From Fluviibacter sp964387485 (lineage in GTDB: Bacteria; Pseudomonadota; Gammaproteobacteria; Burkholderiales; Rhodocyclaceae), in assembly GCA_964387485.1 (NCBI GenBank), contig CAYLWV010000042.1, positions 1 to 13,331 of the forward strand: a DNA stretch of 13,331 bases, in the 5' to 3' direction. This document shows, piece after piece, positions 1 through 6,207 of the stretch. The translations under genes and the position numbers were made by a program. Position 1 is the first letter of the stretch, and each line of letters opens with the position of its first letter. Below the pieces are notes generated by a model. The model was not told the DNA's origin. It saw only the letters and a list, made by a program, of their open reading frames with translations, and did no database searches.

Positions 1-417
1 CTGGCCAATGCCAAGTCGATCCCGATTGCCAAGGCCATCATGGAGCGCTTTGACGACCTGGATTACCTGCACGATATCGGCGAACTGGATCTGAATATCT
101 CGGGCTGTATGAACGCTTGTGGTCACCATCACGTGGGCCATATCGGGGTGCTCGGGGTCGATAAGAATGATGAGGAGTGGTACCAGGTCACCATCGGCGG
201 CCGTCAGGGTAACGACACACGACTGGGCAAAGTCATTGGCCCGTCGTTTGCTGCAGCCGACATGCCGGATGTGGTAACCAAGCTGCTGGAAACTTACGTC
301 AGCCTGCGCGAGCCGGAAGAACGTTTTGTGGACACGGTGGTACGCGTGGGTCTTGATCCTTTCAAGACCCGCGTTTACGGAGACAAAAACAAGAAGAAGG
401 AGGCCGCAAATGGCTGA
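1..417 (+). CDS. cysI: Siroheme sulfite/nitrite reductase hemoprotein, C-terminal part
   Basis: The reading frame is open from the first base, so only the last 138 residues are present. The key motif is NISGCMNACGHHHVGHIG, with Cys at visible residues 36 and 40 (bases 106-108 and 118-120). This C-x3-C pair is the second half of the four-cysteine set that binds the [4Fe-4S]-siroheme centre in the sulfite/nitrite reductase family. The enzyme makes the six-electron reduction of sulfite to sulfide (or nitrite to ammonia). Here the following DUF934, cysH, cysD and cysN genes point to sulfite. The C-terminus is lysine-rich (GDKNKKKEAANG) and its last 8 bases overlap the next gene. The symbol is used in the broad sense: from this fragment I cannot tell an NADPH-flavoprotein-linked CysI from a ferredoxin-dependent form. 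No electron-donor subunit lies downstream. Confidence 0.9.
   Translation: MANAKSIPIAKAIMERFDDLDYLHDIGELDLNISGCMNACGHHHVGHIGVLGVDKNDEEWYQVTIGGRQGNDTRLGKVIGPSFAAADMPDVVTKLLETYVSLREPEERFVDTVVRVGLDPFKTRVYGDKNKKKEAANG
397..403 (+). promoter_or_regulatory. Ribosome binding site for the DUF934 gene
   Basis: AAGGAGG is a near-perfect Shine-Dalgarno sequence, 6 bases before the ATG at 410. It decides the start of the DUF934 gene. An in-frame upstream ATG at 326 lies deep inside the reductase gene and has no comparable site. Confidence 0.8.
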
Positions 418-931
418 AATCCTGAAAAACGGCCAGGTGCATGACGATGCCTGGCAGGTGCTGCGCCCGGAAGCGGAAACGGATCCGGCAGCGCTCCCAG
501 TGCCCGCCGGCCAATGGCTGGTGCCCTTCAATGTGTGGCAGGCTCAGGCCGCTGCTCTGACCGCGCGCGCTGCATCCCATAAAGACGTGGGTGTCTGGCT
601 GTCGCCGAACGATGACCTGGCTGAAGTCGCGAAGTCCTTCAGTCTCTGGCCTTTGGTAGCGATTGACTTCCCGAAGTTCACCGACGGCCGCGGTTATTCC
701 ATCGCCTGGCGTCTGCGCAATCATTACCAATACCAGGGCGAGCTGCGAGCCATTGGCAATGTGCTGGTAGATCAACTGTTCTTCATGCTGCGCGTGGGAT
801 TCGATTCGCTGGCGCTGGATCCGCGGGTGTCTACAGCAAGCGCCGAACGCAATCTGACGCCCTTCCCGGATACTTATCAGGGTTCGACCGACAATCCGCT
901 GCCGCTGTTCCGCCGGATCGTTCGGCGCTAA
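410..931 (+). CDS. DUF934 protein of the sulfite reductase cluster
   Basis: A 173-residue soluble protein of the DUF934 family, which is typically encoded next to sulfite reductase and cysH in beta- and gammaproteobacteria. The family signature is clear in the second half: FPKFTDGRGYSIAWRLR, then GELRAIGNVLVDQLFFMLR and GFDSL. No catalytic motif, membrane segment or cysteine cluster is visible, and the biochemical role is not known to me. The start at 410 is chosen because of the strong AAGGAGG site 6 bases upstream and the match of MAEILKNG to the family's start. The gene overlaps the reductase by 8 bases and ends 12 bases before cysH, so it is co-transcribed and probably co-translated with both. 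That suggests a role in assembly, electron delivery or activity of the sulfite reductase, which is an inference from context only. Confidence 0.88.
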   Translation: MAEILKNGQVHDDAWQVLRPEAETDPAALPVPAGQWLVPFNVWQAQAAALTARAASHKDVGVWLSPNDDLAEVAKSFSLWPLVAIDFPKFTDGRGYSIAWRLRNHYQYQGELRAIGNVLVDQLFFMLRVGFDSLALDPRVSTASAERNLTPFPDTYQGSTDNPLPLFRRIVRR

Positions 932-943
932 CCGGAGCCGATC

Positions 944-1717
944 ATGACGACCTCTCCTATTTCCAGTATGGCCACCGTTTCAACCATTGCCGCACCGGTC
1001 GCGAAACGCCAGCCCCCTGATGCCGCTCTACAGGCCGCCGTGGCTGAAAAATCAGCCCTGGTGATGGCACGCTTGAACTCGATCATTGCGCGCCACCCGA
1101 ACGTGGTGTTTGCCAATAGTCTGGGTGCAGAAGATATGGTGCTGGTTGATATGATCTGCCAGGACAACCTGCCCATTGGCATTTTTACGCTGGACACCGG
1201 CCGTCTCAATGAAGAGACCTATGCGCTGCTGGAACAGGTGCAAAAGCATTACGCCAACTGCAATTTTCAGATCATGACACCGGACTACCAGTTGCTGGAG
1301 CCATGGGTGCGCGAACACGGCATCAATGGTTTCTATGACTCGGTCGAGAATCGTAAAGCCTGCTGCAACATCCGCAAGCTGGAACCGTTGGCCCGCGCTC
1401 TGAAGGGCCAGGATGCCTGGATCACCGGTCTGCGTGCTGCACAGTCGGTGACGCGCCAGAATATGGATTGGGAAGATTTCGACACGCTGAATAACCTGCC
1501 GAAGTTCAACCCGCTCATCGAATGGTCGGAAAAAGAGATCTGGGCCTATATTGATCTGAACCAGGTTCCGTACAACGCACTGCATGACCGCTTCTATCCG
1601 TCGATTGGCTGCGCCCCCTGTACGCGCGCCATTTCGGCCGGCGAGGATGTCCGTGCCGGCCGCTGGTGGTGGGAAAACCCGGAAACCAAGGAATGCGGCC
1701 TGCACAAGGCTAAATGA
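944..1717 (+). CDS. cysH: Adenylylsulfate (APS) reductase, [4Fe-4S] type
   Basis: A 257-residue CysH-family enzyme that reduces adenylylsulfate to sulfite and AMP using thioredoxin-type thiols. The nucleotide-binding loop is SLGAEDMVL (residues 59-67). The Cys pair at 140-141 (KACCNIRKLEPL) and the pair at 223/226 (GCAPCTR) are the four iron-sulfur ligands that mark the APS-reducing form and are absent from the classic enterobacterial PAPS reductase. The C-terminal ECGLH (Cys251) carries the catalytic cysteine. GGAG at 934-937, six bases before the ATG, supports this start over the internal ATG at 968. The first 30 or so residues, Ser/Thr/Ala/Pro-rich, look like a poorly conserved extension. 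APS specificity means no APS kinase is required, consistent with cysC being absent here. The gene lies 12 bases after DUF934 and 55 before cysD. Confidence 0.95.
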   Translation: MTTSPISSMATVSTIAAPVAKRQPPDAALQAAVAEKSALVMARLNSIIARHPNVVFANSLGAEDMVLVDMICQDNLPIGIFTLDTGRLNEETYALLEQVQKHYANCNFQIMTPDYQLLEPWVREHGINGFYDSVENRKACCNIRKLEPLARALKGQDAWITGLRAAQSVTRQNMDWEDFDTLNNLPKFNPLIEWSEKEIWAYIDLNQVPYNALHDRFYPSIGCAPCTRAISAGEDVRAGRWWWENPETKECGLHKAK

Positions 1718-1758
1718 ACGCCCAACGAGCGCCCAATCATCCCCATACAGTCACCCTG

Positions 1759-1764
1759 TAAAAT
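1759..1764 (+). promoter_or_regulatory. Possible -10 box directly before cysD
   Basis: TGTAAAATA contains TAAAAT, one mismatch from the TATAAT consensus, preceded by TG two bases upstream. It lies in the 55-base gap between cysH and cysD. No TTGACA-like box is found 16-18 bases upstream, so any promoter here would need an activator. Initiation about 7 bases downstream would fall at or next to the cysD ATG at 1773. This is a weak call based on one hexamer. Confidence 0.3.
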
Positions 1765-1772
1765 AGCGTCCT

Positions 1773-2684
1773 ATGACACAACACGTCCCTACTCTCTCTC
1801 ACCTCGACTGGCTGGAAGCAGAAGCGATCCAGATCATGCGCGAGGTTGCCGGCCAATGCGAACGCCCCGCCCTGCTCTTTTCGGGCGGCAAGGATTCGAT
1901 CTGCATGTTGCGTATCGCCGAAAAGGCGTTCCGCCCGGCCAAGTTTCCGTTCCCGCTGGTCCACATTGACACCGGCCACAACTATCCGGAAGTGATCGAC
2001 TTCCGTGATCGTCGTGCTGCCGAACTGGGTGAGCGCCTGATCGTGCGCTCACTGGAAGATTCGATGAAGCGTGGCACCATCGTGCTGAAATCAGCCGATG
2101 AATCACGCAACCGTCATCAATCGGTGACGCTGCTGGAAACCATTGCCGAATTCGAATTCGACTGCCTGATCGGTGGCGCCCGCCGCGATGAAGAAAAGGC
2201 ACGCGCCAAAGAACGCATCTTCAGCTTCCGCGATGACTTCGGTCAGTGGGATCCGAAGAACCAGCGCCCGGAACTGTGGGATCTGTATAACGCCCGCGTC
2301 CACAAAGGCGAGCACATGCGCGCTTTCCCGATTTCGAACTGGACCGAGCTGGATGTCTGGCAATACATCGAACGTGAAAAACTCGAACTGCCGTCGATCT
2401 ATTTCGCTCACACGCGCCCCATCGTGCGTCGTGGCAACGGCATTGTGCCGATTACCCATCTGACCCCAGCCAAGCCGGGTGAAGACGTGGTTGATCTGCA
2501 AGTACGCTTCCGCACCGTAGGCGACATCAGCTGTACCGCTCCGGTGATCAGCGATGCCGACAACATCGAAAAGATTATTGCCGAAACTGCCGGCACCACC
2601 ATTAGCGAACGTGGCGCCACGCGTCTGGATGACCAGGCCAGCGAAGCCGCCATGGAACAACGTAAGAAAGAGGGCTACTTCTGA
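1773..2684 (+). CDS. cysD: Sulfate adenylyltransferase small subunit
   Basis: The 303-residue catalytic subunit of ATP sulfurylase, which makes adenylylsulfate from sulfate and ATP with the CysN GTPase as partner. The PP-loop SGGKDS is at residues 37-42, followed by HIDTGHNYPE (63-72). The family blocks GGARRDEEKARAKER (133-147), WDPKNQRPELW (158-168) and SNWTELDVWQYI (187-198) are intact, and the protein ends in the typical KKEGYF. Length is close to the E. coli protein (about 302). The start aligns with the family N-terminus, yet no convincing Shine-Dalgarno lies upstream; instead a TAAAAT hexamer sits just before the ATG. The stop TGA shares its A with the cysN ATG (TGATG), a usual coupling arrangement for two subunits of one complex. 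Confidence 0.97.
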   Translation: MTQHVPTLSHLDWLEAEAIQIMREVAGQCERPALLFSGGKDSICMLRIAEKAFRPAKFPFPLVHIDTGHNYPEVIDFRDRRAAELGERLIVRSLEDSMKRGTIVLKSADESRNRHQSVTLLETIAEFEFDCLIGGARRDEEKARAKERIFSFRDDFGQWDPKNQRPELWDLYNARVHKGEHMRAFPISNWTELDVWQYIEREKLELPSIYFAHTRPIVRRGNGIVPITHLTPAKPGEDVVDLQVRFRTVGDISCTAPVISDADNIEKIIAETAGTTISERGATRLDDQASEAAMEQRKKEGYF

Positions 2685-3970
2685 TGACGAGCCAACACCC
2701 CATTGAAGATCATGGCCTGCTGCGTTTTCTGACCTGTGGCAGCGTGGATGATGGCAAGAGCACCCTGATCGGTCGCCTGCTGTTTGACACCAAAGCCATT
2801 CTGGTTGATACGCTGAGCAATCTGGAGCGCACTTCGCAACGTCGCGGCCTCACCAGCGTGGATCTATCACTGCTCACCGACGGCCTGCAGGCCGAACGCG
2901 AACAGGGTATTACGATTGATGTCGCCTACCGCTATTTCTCGACCGGCACCCGCAAGTACATCATCGCCGATGCACCGGGGCACGAACAGTACACACGCAA
3001 TATGGTCACCGCCGCGTCCACGGCCGATGTCGCCATCATTCTGGTGGATGCACGTCGCGGCATCCTGACCCAGACACGCCGTCACGCCAAGGTCTGCCAG
3101 CTCATGGGCATTCCGCAGGTCATCGTCGCCATCAACAAGATGGACCTGGTCAACTTTGATCCACAGGTCTTCGCCAAGCTACAGGAAGAATTTGCCGAAG
3201 TGGCGGCGACCATTGGCCTGGCATCGGTGCGCTACGTGCCAATGTCGGCCCTGGAAGGCGACATGATCGTTGATCGCGGCACCTCGATGCCCTGGTACGA
3301 AGGTCCGACCCTACTCGAGATTCTGGAAAACGCCGGCACCAGCCACAGCGAAACGCCGACGCATCATGAAGTGTTCCGCATGCCGGTGCAGCTCGTCTGC
3401 CGCCCGCAGGATTCTGCCAACCCGGATCTGCACGACTACCGAGGTTTCATGGGGCGCATCAGCTCGGGCGTGGTACGCCCGGGTGATGAGGTTGTTGCCT
3501 TGCCTTCGGGCCAGCGCAGCACCGTAACCCATGTGGAAATCGGTGGCGTCGATATCAGCGCCGGTGTGGCCGAGCAATCCGTCACCATTCGCTTGGCCGA
3601 TGAGATCGACATTTCGCGTGGCGACATGCTGGCGCACCCGGACACTGCACCGCAGGTGGTGAAAGAAGCCCAGGCCATGATCTGCTGGCTGTCGGAAACG
3701 CCACTGGATCGCGCTCGCACCTATGCGCTGCGTCAGACCACGCGCACGGTCAAAGCCAAGATTGCCGATATCCCGTACCGTCTGGATATCAACACCCTGG
3801 CTGAAGACACCGGACCTGCCCAGTTACAGATGAATGACATCGCCCGCATTAACCTGCGCCTGGCACAGCCGATCTGCTGCGATGCCTACGCCCGGAATCG
3901 TGGCACCGGCGCTTTCATCATCATCGACGAAGCCACCAACAATACCGTCGGCGCCGGCATGCTCCTGTAA
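2684..3970 (+). CDS. cysN: Sulfate adenylyltransferase large subunit (GTPase)
   Basis: The 428-residue GTPase subunit of ATP sulfurylase, related to elongation factor Tu. GTP hydrolysis drives the otherwise unfavourable synthesis of adenylylsulfate by CysD. The G1 loop GSVDDGKS is at residues 19-26, the G2 region EREQGITID at 71-79, G3 DAPGH at 96-100 and G4 NKMD at 151-154. The beta-barrel domains follow (about 230-428), ending IDEATNNTVGAGMLL. It is somewhat shorter than E. coli CysN (475) but complete at both ends. No CysC (APS kinase) domain is fused at the C-terminus, unlike the bifunctional CysNC of many bacteria. This fits the APS-type reductase just upstream. Its start overlaps the cysD stop by one base. 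Confidence 0.97.
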   Translation: MTSQHPIEDHGLLRFLTCGSVDDGKSTLIGRLLFDTKAILVDTLSNLERTSQRRGLTSVDLSLLTDGLQAEREQGITIDVAYRYFSTGTRKYIIADAPGHEQYTRNMVTAASTADVAIILVDARRGILTQTRRHAKVCQLMGIPQVIVAINKMDLVNFDPQVFAKLQEEFAEVAATIGLASVRYVPMSALEGDMIVDRGTSMPWYEGPTLLEILENAGTSHSETPTHHEVFRMPVQLVCRPQDSANPDLHDYRGFMGRISSGVVRPGDEVVALPSGQRSTVTHVEIGGVDISAGVAEQSVTIRLADEIDISRGDMLAHPDTAPQVVKEAQAMICWLSETPLDRARTYALRQTTRTVKAKIADIPYRLDINTLAEDTGPAQLQMNDIARINLRLAQPICCDAYARNRGTGAFIIIDEATNNTVGAGMLL

Positions 3971-3979
3971 CATCAGGGG

Positions 3980-5431
3980 ATGCCAGCGCTTCTGATCCCG
4001 ATCATTGTTTTTATCGAGGGCTTCTGCTCCCTCGGCGCCGAGATCATTGCGCTACGCCGACTGGTGCCGCATGTGGGTAGCTCGATTGTGGTTACGGCGC
4101 CCACCATCGGCTTTTTTCTGCTGGCGCTGGCGCTCGGTTATGCCGCCGGCGCCCGCATCAGTGATCGCTACCTGACCATCGTTGCCCGCAATTTTGTGAT
4201 TTCGGCGCTGCTGCTTGGCGTAGGTTTCTCCTCGCCCTTTGTCAGCAGTCTGTTTGATCACATCCAGCCGGTCTGGCTGGCCTACACGCTTCTGGTTGGC
4301 GGCATCCTCTGCCCGATTGCCTGGCTACTGGGGCAAACCGTACCGGCACTGACTAATCTGATGCAGACTCGGCGTACGGGCGAAGCCAGCGGCATGGCGC
4401 TCTACTGGTCGACGCTCGGCTCTTTTCTCGGGTCACTGGGCCTCTCGCTGGCCGTAATGCAGTGGCTGGGCATTTCTGCTGCCGTGGCCGTCTGTGCCCT
4501 CTTACTCCTGATTGGCACGCTGCGCCTGCAGTGGGCCTGTGCCGATGCCGGGAGCAGCGCCACTCGGTCTCGTATCCTGGCCATCGCGGGTTTCGTGGTC
4601 TGCACGGCGGTGATTGCCGGTCTGAATGTCCCCCCCTTGCGCAACACCCTGATGCCCGAACCTCAGACGGCCATCGAAACCGCCTACGCCGACTACGCCG
4701 TACTAAACACGACCACACTCGAAGGCGATGCCATTCGCGTGTTCAAGGTCAACAGCTCGACGGCTTCGCTGATTGGCGACGGCAGCGATACGCAGTCACC
4801 CCGCTATGCACGTTATATCAACTACCTACGCCGGACGCTGCTTGAAGATCTGAGTTTCCGTAGCCGCGACATTCTGGTACTGGGGGCCGGTGGATTCACT
4901 CTGTCGCACCGTGAGCCGAATAACCGCTACACCTATGTCGATATCGATCCGGCGATTCAGGGCATTGCCGAACAGCAGTTTCTACGCGAACCCATTCGTG
5001 GTGCGTTTGTGGTGGATGATGCACGCCACTTCGTCGCTCGCGCAGCCAAAGCAAGCCAACCTGGTCAGCCACGCTATGATGCCGTGGTCGTGGATGTGTA
5101 CAGTTCGCACCACAATATCCCCAGTCATCTGGTGACCCGCGAGTTCTGGACCGATACGCGTGCCATCTTGCGCCCGGATGGCGTGATGCTGGCGAATCTG
5201 ATTCTGGATAGCGCGCTGCACAGCGCCTACGCCCGTAACCTACTGGCGACGATTGAATCGGTGTACGGGCGTTGCGCCGTGGAAATCCTGCATAAGGACC
5301 GCCCACTGGCAAACGTGGAAGTGCTCTGCCGCAATGGCAGCAGCGGATTGGGCCAGCAACCCGGCCGGATCTATCGCGACGACCAGAACCCGGCGGATAT
5401 GGATCACGCCCGCAGCACCACCGGGCGCTAA
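3980..5431 (+). CDS. Membrane protein fused to a spermidine-synthase-like domain
   Basis: A 483-residue two-part protein. The first ~218 residues hold about seven hydrophobic segments (roughly 4-25, 35-57, 71-92, 98-119, 139-160, 163-183, 198-216), resembling the membrane half of fused 'MFS/spermidine synthase' proteins. The rest is a Rossmann methyltransferase-like domain: ILVLGAGGFTL (298-308) is the nucleotide loop, YVDIDP (319-324) its acidic partner, and VDDARHF (345-351) the adenine-side loop. The active-site region reads YDAVVVDVYSSHHNIPSHL (366-384). Known aminopropyltransferases have Asp-x-x-Asp here; this protein has Asp372 but Ser375, so classical polyamine synthesis is doubtful. 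Its true substrate is unknown. It starts 9 bases after cysN and may share its transcript. AGGGG touches the ATG with no spacer, so initiation may be weak or depend on ribosomes leaving cysN. No earlier in-frame start is possible. Confidence 0.8.
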   Translation: MPALLIPIIVFIEGFCSLGAEIIALRRLVPHVGSSIVVTAPTIGFFLLALALGYAAGARISDRYLTIVARNFVISALLLGVGFSSPFVSSLFDHIQPVWLAYTLLVGGILCPIAWLLGQTVPALTNLMQTRRTGEASGMALYWSTLGSFLGSLGLSLAVMQWLGISAAVAVCALLLLIGTLRLQWACADAGSSATRSRILAIAGFVVCTAVIAGLNVPPLRNTLMPEPQTAIETAYADYAVLNTTTLEGDAIRVFKVNSSTASLIGDGSDTQSPRYARYINYLRRTLLEDLSFRSRDILVLGAGGFTLSHREPNNRYTYVDIDPAIQGIAEQQFLREPIRGAFVVDDARHFVARAAKASQPGQPRYDAVVVDVYSSHHNIPSHLVTREFWTDTRAILRPDGVMLANLILDSALHSAYARNLLATIESVYGRCAVEILHKDRPLANVEVLCRNGSSGLGQQPGRIYRDDQNPADMDHARSTTGR

Positions 5432-5463
5432 ACGCGCTCAGCCGGTACGAGCGTCAGTCATTA

Positions 5464-6207
5464 TTAAACCCGACGGCGACGCACGGCTTCAAACAGACAC
5501 ACGCCCGCCGCGACCGAGACATTGAGACTGTCGACCGAACCGGCCATGGGAATCTTGACCAGCGCATCGCAGGTTTCTCGCGTCAAACGACGCATACCAT
5601 CCCCTTCGGCACCCATGACCCAGGCTACGCCACCCACCGGCCATTGCGCCGTATAGAGATCTTCGGTGGCTTCACCGGCAGTACCGATAACCCAGATATC
5701 GCGTTCCTTCAGTTCGCGCAGGGTACGGGCCAGATTGGTGACCATGATGTACGGTACGGTTTCGGCAGCCCCGGAGGCCGCCTTCATGGCGACATCCGTC
5801 AGCCCCACCGCCCGATCTTTCGGCGCGATGACCGCATGAACACCGGCCGCATCAGCGACCCGCAGACAGGCCCCCAGATTACGCGGATCGGTAATGCCAT
5901 CGAGGATGAGCAGAAACGGCGGTTCTTCCAGCGTATCCAGCACATCGTCCAGGTGCAGCGCTTTCTGGCGGGCATCCACACGGGCCACGACGCCCTGATG
6001 GCGGGCATTAGGGGCCATGCCTTCAATGCGCGCATGCTCGACCTGTACCACACGCGCATCAGCCTGTTCAGCCAGACGCAGCAGATCTTTAACGCGGCGA
6101 TCATTGCGATTCGCATCCAGATAGATTTCTTTGACGCTTTCCGGATCATGGCGTAGACGCGCCATAATGGGATGGAAACCGTGGATCAAACGGGTATTGC
6201 TGCTCAT
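5464..6207 (-). CDS. rlmB: 23S rRNA (guanosine-2'-O-)-methyltransferase RlmB
   Basis: A 247-residue SPOUT-class (TrmH/SpoU) methyltransferase, the usual length for RlmB, which methylates G2251 (E. coli numbering) in the P-loop of 23S rRNA using S-adenosylmethionine. The N-terminal substrate-binding domain begins IHGFHPIMARL. The three trefoil-knot motifs are present: DGITDPRNLGACLR (103-116), VMGAEGDGMRRL (197-208) and SVDSLNVSVAAG (224-235), which holds the conserved Ser and Asn. The C-terminus is the basic EAVRRRRV. Its ATG overlaps the rnr stop (ATGA) and there is no clear Shine-Dalgarno, so translation is probably coupled to rnr. TrmH-type tRNA methylase is the alternative, but the N-terminal domain and the rnr linkage favour RlmB. 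Confidence 0.95.
   Translation of the reverse strand: MSSNTRLIHGFHPIMARLRHDPESVKEIYLDANRNDRRVKDLLRLAEQADARVVQVEHARIEGMAPNARHQGVVARVDARQKALHLDDVLDTLEEPPFLLILDGITDPRNLGACLRVADAAGVHAVIAPKDRAVGLTDVAMKAASGAAETVPYIMVTNLARTLRELKERDIWVIGTAGEATEDLYTAQWPVGGVAWVMGAEGDGMRRLTRETCDALVKIPMAGSVDSLNVSVAAGVCLFEAVRRRRV

Noticed and set aside
2147..2160. Tandem GAATTC and, at 2882-2893, the palindrome GGCCTGCAGGCC
   Set aside because: Both lie inside well-conserved coding sequence (cysD and cysN) and follow from the codons. Nothing suggests a regulatory role.
5432..5463. Possible bidirectional terminator between the membrane fusion gene and rlmB
   Set aside because: CGCTC/GAGCG gives only a 5-bp stem with a 9-base loop and no T-run follows on either strand. 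The two genes converge here, but no terminator can be supported.
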